From Paulinella micropora (lineage: Eukaryota; Cercozoa; Imbricatea; Euglyphida): a stretch of 64,000 nucleotides of DNA. The stretch spans positions 1,181,053 through 1,245,052 of the forward strand of contig BJOX01000042.1 of assembly GCA_009731375.1 (NCBI GenBank). The letters run 5' to 3'. Numbering within the stretch: position 1 is the stretch's first letter; every line of letters begins with the position of its first letter. The position numbers and the translations under genes were made by a program. Of the stretch, positions 28,704 to 37,374 are shown one piece after another. Below the pieces are notes generated by a model. That model saw nothing but the letters and a program-made list of their open reading frames with translations. It searched no databases and was not told the DNA's origin.

Positions 28704-29639
28704 TCACGCGGCCAGCCCCTTGTCTATTATCTCTTTTCTGGCTTCTAGCTTGGCTTTCTTGCTTCTCATTTCCTTGGCATCATCTGTATCTCCCCAGGTG
28801 TCTTCTTCGTCCTTGATGTCTTTCGTGAGCTTGGTTATCGCTTCGCCTAGCCTGTGCGACCAGGCCCTCAGTTTCTCTTCTTGTTTGGGAGTCTTGTTCG
28901 CTTGGTACGCCGCCACCTTGTCCTTTGCCTCCTGTGTTTTTTGGTCGACGACGACGCTGCTGCTGCTACTGCTGCCATCGCCGCCGTTGAGTGATGCGTT
29001 TATTTTGGCCATGGCCGAGCTCAGTGCGCCAGTGAGGCCGCCGCCTGCTGCTTTGGCGTCGGGCTTTTGTGTTTTGGCGTCCGGCTTCGGTGCTTTTTTC
29101 AGTTGCTTGCCTGCTTGGATCTGAGACATTAGGTCTGGCTTAGCGCTGCCCTTTTTTTCTTTCTTGTCGTCGTCGTGCACCACGACAGCCGCGCTGCTGT
29201 CAAACGACTGGAGCACCGGCGCGGCTTGATGAGTCTTCGCGTCAGCGGCGGGCGCGGCGGCCGCCGAGCTCTTCTTGTCGTCGTCGTCGTGCACAATGAC
29301 AGCCGCGCCGCTGTCAAACGACTGTAGCACCGGCGCGGCGGCCGCTGAGTTCTTCTTGTCGTCGTCGTCGTGCACTATGACAGCCGCGCTGCTGTCAAAC
29401 GACTGTAGCACCGGCGCGGCATGCGTGGCCCTCGCGGCAGTGGCAGCAGGCACGGTTGCTGGCGCGACCGCATCCAGCACGGCCCAGAGCTGCGGGTTTG
29501 CATATTTCATGATTTCCCTGGTCTTGGCCGCCATCTCGACCGATCCGCCGCCCACAAAGCCCGTGCGCTGCTTCTTGAAGGAAACAGGCGCATGGCTGGT
29601 AAAAGCACGGCCGGCATGCCTCTTGCGCCAGGGCTTCAT
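28704..29639 (-). CDS. Virion-like protein with three tandem VLQSFDS repeats
   Basis: About 311 residues from MKPWRKRHAGRAF at 29639. The N-terminal KTREIMKYANPQLW matches KARSLMHYANPNIG of the neighbouring long gene, so the two are paralogous at the N-terminus. Then come three near-identical units APVLQSFDSSAAV plus VHDDDKK, encoded by near-identical DNA of about 90-110 bp. The C-terminal half is Lys/Ala-rich with a Ser run and a coiled coil (KLTKDIKDEEDTWGD). No membrane segment. Function unknown; disordered structural or tegument-like role inferred. Confidence 0.55.
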   Translation of the reverse strand: MKPWRKRHAGRAFTSHAPVSFKKQRTGFVGGGSVEMAAKTREIMKYANPQLWAVLDAVAPATVPAATAARATHAAPVLQSFDSSAAVIVHDDDDKKNSAAAAPVLQSFDSGAAVIVHDDDDKKSSAAAAPAADAKTHQAAPVLQSFDSSAAVVVHDDDKKEKKGSAKPDLMSQIQAGKQLKKAPKPDAKTQKPDAKAAGGGLTGALSSAMAKINASLNGGDGSSSSSSVVVDQKTQEAKDKVAAYQANKTPKQEEKLRAWSHRLGEAITKLTKDIKDEEDTWGDTDDAKEMRSKKAKLEARKEIIDKGLAA

Positions 29640-29697
29640 TTTTGGGTCGAATCTTTTTTTATCAAACTGTCTGGCGGCGAAAATAAAAAAAAACCTG

Positions 29698-29835
29698 CTA
29701 CTTCTTCTTACTGACAACGGGTTTCTTCTTGGCAGGCTTCTTCTTGGCCTTGTTGAGCGCTGCCTTTACCACGGCCTTCGCCGGTTCGGCTTGGTCGACT
29801 AGCAAGCGCGTCCTGTCACTCAAGACTAGCGGCAT
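29698..29835 (-). CDS. Very small Lys-rich protein, 45 aa (histone-tail-like)
   Basis: ATG at 29835, TAG at 29698. It starts MPLVLSDRTRLLVDQ and ends in an Ala/Lys/Pro repeat (AKKKPAKKKPVVSKKK). Such H1-like tails are typical of viral DNA-condensing or core peptides. It is divergently placed, 37 bp from the ATPase start, with a T/A-rich spacer between them that could be a shared promoter. Confidence 0.5.
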   Translation of the reverse strand: MPLVLSDRTRLLVDQAEPAKAVVKAALNKAKKKPAKKKPVVSKKK

Positions 29836-29872
29836 ATTTTTTTTTAATATTCGGCGAGAAGTTTTAAAAAAA

Positions 29873-31261
29873 ATGATGCAGCAGCAGCAACCGGAAGGCC
29901 CGGTCGAACGGCTGCCGGAGCCGGAACAGCAGCTGGGCGAGAAGACAATCGAGGAGAAGATACTTGACTATGTCGACAAGCAGAAAGATAAGGGCAAGAA
30001 GAAGAAGAAGAAGAAGCAACCAGCAGCTGCAGCCGACCGAGTTCAAGCGGAACATCGAAGTCTTCTACCCGCGCGAAAAGGGAGCGGGGCAGCTCTTTGT
30101 TCTCGTCGGCAAATCGGAACGAGGCAAGACCCATTTCCTGAAATGGCTCCTGTACAGCCTGTGCGCACGCAAAAAAGACCCTTTCCAGTACGGCCTGATC
30201 ATGGTTCGCACGAAGTTTAAGAACAGCTTTTCGTTCCATTTTGCGAGCGAGCAGCACTGCAAGATCTACGAAGGGTTCAGGATGGACATCTTGCAGAACT
30301 ACGTGGAAAACCTCAAGAAGCGCTATCTCGAGAACAAGTACCTGGAGCCGAGCTTCATCGTGTTTGATGATTTAGTTGATATAATAGATAGCACAGATCG
30401 ATGGATGCAGAACTTTTTTGGTACATACTGCCATTATAATATAACAATATTTATTGCGGTACAATATTTGACGGGCCGCAACTCGGTGAGTCCCATTATG
30501 CGCGAACAGACGTCACATTGCATCATGTTTAACTCAAAAGTGCAGCGGACCCTTACCAATTTGTGGGAGAATTTCGGCCAACNNNNNNNNNNATCATGTT
30601 CAACTCGAAAGTGCAGCGGACCCTTACCAACCTGTGGGAAAACTACGGACAACTCTTTCCCAAAAAGGAGTTCTTGGCTCACTTTGCCCAATGCACGGAC
30701 GAGCGCAACGTGGGGACACGGCATGCAGCGATGATCTTTAACGAGCACATCGACCGGCTCGAGTATAACTATAAGTCCTGGCTCGCTCCAGCTTCGCTGC
30801 CGGACGGCGAAGTCCTCTTACGCGGGCCGGACCCGCCCAAGCCGCCGACCCGCGCGGACATCCAAAAACAGGAGCGCCTCAAACAGCTGGCGTACCGCGC
30901 GCCGAGCTGGCTGCCTTCTTCGCTCAAGGGCATGTCGCGCCAAGAGCGAGAAATGATGCAGCGCATGTTATTTTACGGCGACCGCGCGAGACAGCGCCTC
31001 AAAAAGGACGGGAAGACCATGGCCCGACGAGACAAGGAGATACTCCAGAAGCTGGACCAGCAAACCCGAGACGCCGAGAAGTTGGCGGCAGAGCGGTTCG
31101 CGCAGCAGAACCAGCTACAGCCTGCACCGTTCAAGCCGAATTTTATGTACACCAACGCCGGCACAACGATCAAGCCGCTCCCGCCCGTCATAGGCAACGG
31201 CCCGCTCGCGCCTGCCACTGGCGGCAGCGGGCCGCCCGCCGACGGCTACGACAGCTCTTAA
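29873..31261 (+). CDS. Genome-packaging ATPase (A32/FtsK-HerA type), with frameshift and overlap gap
   Basis: Core motifs are a Walker A loop, FVLVGKSERGKTHF, and a Walker B, PSFIVFDDLVDII, followed by FIAVQYLTGRN, an arrangement typical of A32 packaging ATPases that pump DNA into double jelly-roll capsids. The N-terminal frame from ATG at 29873 (MMQQQQPEGP, then EEKILDYVDKQK) runs into an (AAG)n tract near 29997-30016, after which the ATPase domain is in the +1 frame; an internal ATG at 29970 in the ATPase frame is the alternative start. The gap at 30583-30592 is flanked by the same 61 bp on both sides; merged as an overlap, the frame continues into a long Lys/Gln-rich C-terminal extension ending DGYDSS. 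Confidence 0.8.
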
Positions 31262-31306
31262 AAAAACAAAAGTTCTGGCCCGTATACGTATACCAGAAGC
31301 CAAAAA

Positions 31307-31885
31307 ATGCTACTGGCCGCGTTACCAGCTGATCTCCTAGTAGAAGTGCTGTCTTACCTCCGAGTCGGTGAGGTCGCGCACACGATCCGTTACCTTAAAA
31401 CGCACACGGACCGGTTTGCGCGCGGCCGGTGAAAACGGCGCAAAGTGCAGAACGGAGAGCTGGCCGGTTTGCACAAATTCCTGAACACTACCTTCAACTT
31501 CAACGCCAAGTCGCTGCCGCGCCTCATCAGCGACGTGGTGCGCAAGAGCGTGCACACCTGCTTCGACTGCTGCCAGAGAAAAACCCTCGAAGGCTACTGC
31601 AACTACTGCTTTGTGTATCACAACCGCCACCGTCTGATCACGCCCTTTGCCGCCTGTCGACGCATGGGACGGACGTCTTTCCCTGTGCCCAAGACCACCC
31701 GCGAACCAGTCATAACCGTGGCCTATATACCGGCTCACCGCTTCCGGCAAGCATACGAGGACGTGGGCTGGCCGGTGGTGGAAGCTGGCAAGTGGACAAC
31801 TTACCTGTGGCTGGCAGGAGCCGAGGAGACAGCGGCCCGTTTTCTGTCTCGTTTCAACAAGGCGCTGTACATTACGGATTTTTAA
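31307..31885 (+). pseudogene. F-box-like plus zinc-ribbon protein interrupted by an in-frame TGA
   Basis: From ATG at 31307 the first 41 codons read MLLAALPADLLVEVLSYLRV and onward, an F-box-like helix pair. TGA at 31430-31432 interrupts, and the same frame continues for 151 codons with FDCCQRKTLEGYCNYC (a zinc-binding cluster) and an aromatic C-terminus, WTTYLWLAG. F-box proteins recruit substrates to SCF ubiquitin ligases, and several giant viruses encode them. I see no GT-AG intron that would remove the stop. Readthrough, mutation and assembly error are all possible; an internal start at 31445 would give a zinc-only protein. Confidence 0.55.
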
Positions 31886-31904
31886 ATCTTCTCTGGTTCT
31901 TTTT

Positions 31905-32468
31905 TTAAATTAAAAGCGAAATTGGGAAGCTGCCAAGTTCATTTTCTTCTTGCCTGTCCTGTTCTTCGTAAGTCAAAATAGGGGTCAGGAGCTCGAAAGG
32001 AGGCATTGTCTCTTCTTCGGTAACGGCAACTGCACCAACTGTCTCGTCCAGTCCAGGCTGGAACGCGCTTGTTGTGTCTGGAGCGAGCTGTCCAAGAACT
32101 GCAAATCCGTCGCGGACGCCCTCCAGATCGCTCACGACAGCGGCAACGCTTGGTACAAGGGGCTGGTCACTGACCCTAGCCGGTGCCCGTCGCCGTGAGC
32201 GGGCGCCCCAGTCAGTCGCGAACTGGCCCATGACTTCGACTGCTATTTCGGGCGCGCAGACCCACGTGCCACAGCGCTGGCCGCGCTGTTTCGGAAATTT
32301 GAATCTAGAAATGTGACCGTTGGTTACGCGATAGGGGTGCAATCTGATGTGTGCTCTTATCCTTTCCGCGCAACGGCTAGGAGTCAAAAAAGGAAACGTT
32401 TTCCCGGCAAAATCGATCAGCGAAATTTTCCCGTCAGGTGCCACTCGGCACGGTTTGTCGTGGCTCAT
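31905..32468 (-). CDS. Hypothetical protein, possibly KilA-N/BRO-like N-terminal domain
   Basis: 187 residues from MSHDKPCRVAPDG at 32468. The N-terminal ~95 residues look folded (ISLIDFAGKTFPFLTPSRC, then GHISRFKFPKQRG, GTWVCAPEIAVEVM). TWVC-x-x-x-I-A-x-x-x at this point is reminiscent of KilA-N/BRO-type viral DNA-binding domains, but the match is weak. The C-terminal half is Ala/Glu/Thr-rich and probably disordered. It follows the recombinase gene on the same strand by 70 bp. Confidence 0.45.
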   Translation of the reverse strand: MSHDKPCRVAPDGKISLIDFAGKTFPFLTPSRCAERIRAHIRLHPYRVTNGHISRFKFPKQRGQRCGTWVCAPEIAVEVMGQFATDWGARSRRRAPARVSDQPLVPSVAAVVSDLEGVRDGFAVLGQLAPDTTSAFQPGLDETVGAVAVTEEETMPPFELLTPILTYEEQDRQEENELGSFPISLLI

Positions 32469-32538
32469 CGTAATTAGCGGCACGGCCAAAAAAAATTGCA
32501 AGGGATTCGACCTTGCTTGCTTTTCATTCTTGAAACTC

Positions 32539-34915
32539 TTAGCACAATTGCATAAACCGCGTGATCCGAGCGGCTGGTGTAGGATCAGCCGTATCAAGGG
32601 CCGCAGCGGCATGACTAGCGAAGCGGTAGGAAGCCTTCACGGAAAAAATGGAATCGAGCGTTCCGCGCCAAAAACTGGGCCGGCGCAGTTCTTCGGCATG
32701 GTGCTGCAAATTTGCCGCGAAAAATTCCACGGCTTGTCGGCGTAACCGTTCGGCTCTGGTCTCACGGAGCAGCTGTGTGAGCCTAGGTGGTATCACGTAT
32801 TTCAAGTCACCCAGGACCCGTGCGTAGTCCGAGGCCAGCCTTTCGCCTTGTTGCACAATGGCTTGCACAATCTTCACCAAGTCCGGCTCGTGCAGGGACG
32901 GCGCCGCCTTGCTCATCACTTTCACCTTGTCGTAGAACATATGCGTCTTGAGATTGCTGAGCCCTTCTTCCTTGTTTTCGTACTCGAGCGTGTGGCCCAA
33001 AACCCGGCTAAAAAACACCGGCCGGGCCAGGAGCGAATGGTTTCCGTAGAGCTCCCAGGCCACATTGGCGTAGATGGCTCGCAGCAGGTGAGGGCGGCTA
33101 ATGCGGAACTCGCTCTTGGAGCGCTCTTGGTAGAGGTGTGTCAGGTCTTCGAACGTATTCTTAAAGCCGCCACCTTTCAGGGCCGCGCCCACTTCGCTGT
33201 TGGGCATCACTTGGCTGGGCCTGTCGATGTTCTTCTTGTGGCCCGCAACCACCAGACTCTGCATCCACGGCAGCGTGCTGACCTTCATCTTCTTCGTCGG
33301 TGGCATGGCAATGGGCTGGTCATCCTCTTCCGCCAGGATCTCTGCCCGGTGCGAGGTCCAGCTCAGGTAATCGGACTTGGGCCTGTCGCCTTTCAGCAGC
33401 ATGCTAGCGCCCGGCGCCATCTTGGCCCGGTGCTTAAAATNNNNNNNNNNAAATGGTTCTCCGTGCCAAAGATCAGGTGACGCCAGATTCTCAGTACACC
33501 GACCGACGAGGCCGTGGGCAGGGCGATGGGCTTGCCGACATAGATAGAGTCTTGGTAATCGCTCTGGTCGTCTGGGTCTTTGAGGGGGTCTGCGCCTTTT
33601 TTCGCTGCCCTAAGACAAATCAGACATGTTCAGACGGGTAGGTAGATTAGGTATATTACCTGTGTTGCAAGACATGCTTTTGGCGGCCAATCTCCGTAAA
33701 CGTCATATACTGGTCGTCCTCCACCGGGCCAAATTCGCTAAAGCGCCACAACTCGGACATTCTGCACCCGAGGATAGACAGCAACAGAAAGGACTGCAGG
33801 GCCCACAGCGGGTGTCTCTCGCTGGGCGCAAAGGGGCCGTCGTTGGCGCGCTTGGCTTCCGGGTCCTCGAAGCAATCTGCCTCCGCGAGCATGGCTCGGT
33901 AGAGCTCGTCCAAGAACGCGCACCAGGGGTCCAAGTAGAGCACGTGCCTCTTCTTGAGGTTCTTCATCAATTTCTTGCCGGTCTGCTGAACTCCTTCCGA
34001 ACTCGCGACCCTGTCACGAAAAAGCGTCCCTTCCGTGAACCACTTGACCACGAAGTCCTCACCCCAGACACAGCGCGAGGGCTGTTCCTTGCCCTTCTGG
34101 CTCTGTCGCTGGGTGGCTAGGATCAACCAGTTGCTCCGGAAAAGGCCGTAATCTTGTCCTCTCGCGGAGAGGTTGGGCTTGGTAGCGTCGACCAGGTCGT
34201 TTATGAAACTCACAAACTGGTCCACGTCTTTGCGGAGCCGCAGAAAGGTCATGCAATAAGCAAGCAGACACTTGGTGAACGGCCCGGCGCTGAGATTTGG
34301 TAACCCCAGCTTCACCCAGCCGTCCTCGTCACCGAAGAGGAGCTTGCAAAGGGTTGTGTTTCTGCCCTTGGCCAGGTCAGCGGAGCTGCTAGGGAACAGC
34401 AGGCCGCCCCCTGGCTTCTCTACAATGACAAAGTCCACTTTGCCCGCGTGATGGCACGAAACCAGATTTTCCTTGTCCAGCCCGCTGTCCTTGAACCGTT
34501 TGTACGCGTACAGGACGTCATCGAGCTCTCCGTCTTCTTTCACCATGAACTCGCTCCAGTGGCCCTTGCGCGACTTGATGACCTGGGCCAGAACAGGCGA
34601 GGCGGCGTGACGGGCGGGGTCGACCCCGAGCGAGTACAGGTGCGCCCTGTCCAGCACCTCGTCCCGGTAAGAACGGAGGAGATCCAGCGCGGCCACAAAG
34701 TTGTCTCGTAGGTCCGCCCACTCCTGCGGGCTCATTTTCGTCTTGAGCGGCAGACGTTCCCAGACCGGCACCGGCTTCTGGCCGTCACGGATTTCTTGTA
34801 GTGTGGTGTTGTTAAAGGCATCAACCACCTGCTGGGGCGGTGCATCGCTCATGGTTACCACTTTGAGGTGGCTGGGCTCCGCGCCAAGCCGGCCACTCGC
34901 GACCCATTTCACCAT
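32539..34915 (-). CDS. Large tyrosine recombinase, two exons, possibly telomere-resolvase-like
   Basis: Exon 1 runs from 34915 (or the in-frame ATG at 34852) to 33660, exon 2 from 33609 to 32539. Exon 1 ends with the first catalytic Arg motif, LGCRMSELWRF. Exon 2 carries RPHLLRAIYANVAW (H-x-x-R), FFSRVLGHT (second His) and KTHMFYDKV (Tyr nucleophile). All landmarks of the tyrosine recombinase fold are present. The gap at 33441-33450 has AAAT on both sides; removing that overlap keeps the frame open. At about 770 residues the protein is twice as long as phage integrases, and the His-to-Tyr distance is about 20 rather than 9, features also seen in protelomerases. It could integrate the genome or resolve hairpin termini; the second is inference. 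Confidence 0.75.
33610..33659 (-). other. 50 nt GT-AG intron in the recombinase gene
   Basis: Minus-strand donor CAACACAG|GTAATATACC, candidate branch site GTCTGAAC, acceptor TTTGTCTTAG|GGCAGCG. Unspliced, translation stops at the TAA inside the donor (GTAATA). Splicing joins AG+G into an Arg codon and opens the frame that carries the remaining catalytic motifs. Confidence 0.72.
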
Positions 34916-34961
34916 GGTCTTCTTCCTCTTTAATGACTAGATGATACAAGATTTGTTTTTT

Positions 34962-35783
34962 CAGCAATAGCCACAACACCCGCGGCCGGCGTCTTTTTCT
35001 TTTTTTTCTTTTTTTTTTCTTCTTCTTGACGTGCGGGCCAGACAAAAGATGGCTCGCGTGCGGGCGCGCGAGGCCGCTGCCGTTCAGTGAACCAGTCAAG
35101 GGGATGAAATCCCAGCCTTGTTCTTCGCACACCAGAGCGAACATGGCGTTGGCGCGGTGGCGGCTCTCTAACTGTTTCAGCTCTGGCACTTGTGCCGCTA
35201 GCTCTTCTTCGCCCAGCAGCAGCAGGAAAGCCCTCAGCAACGTCTGATAACTCACGAAACACCTTCTCTCCCACCCATACCGCTCCCTCAGCTTCTTCAG
35301 CACTCTGGGCCAGCAGGCGTCGACTTTTTTGAAGAGGCGTTGCAACTCCTCTAGCGTCTCTTGGCTCGGTTCCCGCCGGCCCCGGCCGCAGCCGAGCAGG
35401 TGGCACAGCTGGCTGGCCTTGTCGATGGTTAAAGGGCCTAGCTTCTCTCGGCGCCAGATGTACGCGAGGCGAGCGGGCGTCGGGCTCTGTGCCCGCCACT
35501 TGTGGACCAGGCGCCTCGCCTGTGCTAACAAGGCCGGGCTGACACACGACGCAGACTGATTCACACCTCGCAGGTTGAATGTCTCGCGCGTGATCTGTCT
35601 GAACCTGCTCAGTCTCGTGTAGCCGACATGTCTGGGAGGGGCCGATTGCTCTCGGGGCATCTGGCCGTTGACTAGCCAGCATTGCGACGTGTACAGCTCG
35701 TGCTCTGTCTTGACCAGGCCACACTTGGAGCAGTACGTACCGGTTGTTGCTAAGCTGAAGGTCCAGACATGTTCACAGGACAT
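34962..35783 (-). CDS. VLTF3-like viral late transcription factor
   Basis: Starts at 35783 (MSCEHVWTFSLATTG) with a CSKCGLV zinc motif. The diagnostic C-terminal part has a KLRERYGWERR stretch, FVSYQTLLRAFLLLLG, ELKQLESRHRAN and FALVCEEQGWDFIPL. This pattern (fSY-x-x-L-x-x-x-x-x-LLG, LK-x-x-x, GW-x-FIP) identifies the poxvirus A2/VLTF3 family, widespread in Nucleocytoviricota, which drives late gene transcription. A homopolymer-rich Lys tract near 35000 makes the C-terminus ambiguous: one frame ends GCCGYC with TGA at about 34962, another SSSH at 34930. Divergent from the VLTF2-like gene with the shared promoter motif between them. Confidence 0.85.
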
Positions 35784-35850
35784 GTACAAAAATAACGGCC
35801 GGCTAGCGAGAAAGAAATGCAACAGATCTTAAACCGCGAGCGTTTAAGAT

Positions 35851-35864
35851 TCGAGATTTGAAAA
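35851..35864. promoter_or_regulatory. Shared promoter motif TTCGAGATTTGAAA, copy 2 (divergent pair)
   Basis: Sits 68 nt upstream of the VLTF3-like start (minus strand) and 42 nt before the VLTF2-like start (plus strand) in a 122 bp intergenic space. Identical over 14 bases to copy 1. Confidence 0.55.
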
Positions 35865-35905
35865 CAAGGGAAAAGGAGGAGTCACCAGTGACACACACAA
35901 AAAAG

Positions 35906-36379
35906 ATGGAGGGCACCGAAGTTTACAAGGTCAAATGTCTGCACTGCTCGTACGGCTGCAAGCGGGATGACGGCAAGTGGTATGGCTTGCCGATAGCCCA
36001 CGCAGACGAAGAATTGTTCGTCTGGGGTCATTTTTGTAGTATCGGTTGTGCAGCGGCCTTCGCAGAATACGGGATTGCCGAGACGATACGTTCACGATCA
36101 ATGGACCTCTTGCACTCGTTTCTAAGAGTCAATCTGCACAAGCAGCTAGTTCAACCGGCGCCGCCGCGCCACGAGCTTGTGGATTATGGAGGACCTCTGG
36201 ACATCTCGGCTTTCAGGGCCGTGGGCCGGGTAGTCAATTGGTACGTGCCGGTGCACAGAAAGGAAACACAGAAGACGTTTATTAGTAAGCTCTCTGGCAA
36301 AAAGTACATGCTGAGAAGGCTTAAGCGCCTGCCTGGGATTCGTCTCTCTTCCGCTTCGTGTTCTTCTTCTTGCGCTTGA
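35906..36379 (+). CDS. VLTF2-like late transcription factor (FCS-type zinc finger)
   Basis: 157 residues from MEGTEVYKVKCLHC. The zinc finger is C-x2-C near the start (CLHC), then GLPIAHADEE, followed by WGHFCSIGCAAAFAEY. The GHFCS-x-x-C-x-x-A-x-x-x-Y pattern is the hallmark of VLTF2/A1-type factors of nucleocytoplasmic viruses. The C-terminus ends Ser/Cys-rich and overlaps the end of the convergent clamp gene by 59 bp. The frame extends upstream to 35858, but that start would overlap the promoter motif. Expected to act in the same late-transcription step as the neighbouring VLTF3-like protein. Confidence 0.72.
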   Translation: MEGTEVYKVKCLHCSYGCKRDDGKWYGLPIAHADEELFVWGHFCSIGCAAAFAEYGIAETIRSRSMDLLHSFLRVNLHKQLVQPAPPRHELVDYGGPLDISAFRAVGRVVNWYVPVHRKETQKTFISKLSGKKYMLRRLKRLPGIRLSSASCSSSCA

Positions 36380-37301
36380 TGACCACCTTGCGCTGTTCTT
36401 CCTCCTCGGCGGCGCCGTCGGTGGTCAGGGCGAGGGGCGCCAGCGCAGGCAGGGGAGGCGGCGGTCCCTCGGAGTCTGCCAGAAGAGCATACTTGAGCCA
36501 TGGACCGCCTTCCCGTTTGAAGACGAGGTGCAGCACATTCGGCGCAGCGCCGACCAAGACTCGACCAGTCTTTTTCTCCTGAAATGCACAACTTTTAAGC
36601 ACCTTCTTCAGCGTTTCAAGTGAGTAGACACAGTCGCCGGCCTCGGTAGGTGTCTTCGACAGGTCCGAGCGCAAGAGCGACTCCTTGTCCTCTGCCAGCA
36701 GAGCGATGCCGCCAAGGCTGGTGCGTGCCAGCCGACTCGCGTCCACTGCCCTCAGCGAGGACTCGGTACAGAGCCTGTCCCCTTCCACGAACAGACGGCA
36801 GTGCGAATTGCTCTTGGAATGATGGCGCACCACGGCATTAAGGGCAGGGCCGCTAACTTGAACTAGACGGTCGACATCAGTCCACTCGGTCGTCGGTAGG
36901 AACGCCGCTTCTTGGGAAACGAGCAGAGATGTCAGGTCGCTGTAATGTTCGAAAGATTTGGCTTCGTTGTAAAATTTCACACAGAGCCTGTTGTCGAGCG
37001 CGACTGACAGTTCCAAAGTCATGCCCTCGCGAAACGTGCTCAGCCAGCACTGGATTTTTTTCAGATCGAGCGAAAACACGCATTTGGACGAGTTGCCACT
37101 GAGCGAGACATAGTCGCCGTTAGCGGCGCCCAAAAAGGGTACCACAAACTGAGCAACCAGCCCGTCGGCCGCACTGCACAAGACGATCTTGTCGACGGTC
37201 GCTTCGACACGAGCCTCCAGCAGCAGCGGGCTCAGCGAGTCCAGTGCCCGACGGAAAGCTGTGCCGCTAGAATGCGACCTCCACAGAAAGCGGTAGCTCA
37301 T
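36321..37301 (-). CDS. PCNA-like sliding clamp
   Basis: 326 residues. The N-terminal half has FRRALDSLSPLLLEARVEAT, DKIVLCSAADGLVAQFVVP and VFSLDLKKIQCWLSTF, matching the PCNA layout of helix, strand D-x-x-x-x-x-A-x-D-x-x, and the central helix. The C-terminal half has YSLETLKKVLKSCAF and LHLVFKREG followed by LKYALLADSE, as in the second clamp domain. A Pro-rich linker and a basic tail, KVVIKRKKKNTKRKR, probably a nuclear localisation signal, extend it about 60 residues beyond usual PCNA. The clamp would tether the polymerase, but no polymerase gene is seen in the window. Confidence 0.78.
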   Translation of the reverse strand: MSYRFLWRSHSSGTAFRRALDSLSPLLLEARVEATVDKIVLCSAADGLVAQFVVPFLGAANGDYVSLSGNSSKCVFSLDLKKIQCWLSTFREGMTLELSVALDNRLCVKFYNEAKSFEHYSDLTSLLVSQEAAFLPTTEWTDVDRLVQVSGPALNAVVRHHSKSNSHCRLFVEGDRLCTESSLRAVDASRLARTSLGGIALLAEDKESLLRSDLSKTPTEAGDCVYSLETLKKVLKSCAFQEKKTGRVLVGAAPNVLHLVFKREGGPWLKYALLADSEGPPPPLPALAPLALTTDGAAEEEEQRKVVIKRKKKNTKRKRDESQAGA

Positions 37302-37374
37302 TTTTTGAGTGAGTAAGCGTCGCGCTTATTTCCGTTTCCTGTTTTTTCGGGTTTCAAACGGCTGCCATTTAAAG

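Noticed and set aside
31430-31454. A 22 nt GT-AG intron removing the TGA in the F-box gene
   Set aside because: Although GTGAAA and GTGCAG flank it, 22 nt is too short for a spliceosomal intron when the two convincing ones are 50 and 57 nt, and removal would change the frame of the zinc cluster.
31429-31908. Second plus-strand frame overlapping the F-box/zinc gene
   Set aside because: It overlaps the frame that contains the Cys cluster and continues the F-box frame; its composition is Arg/Pro/Gln-rich, typical of a shadow frame in GC-rich DNA.
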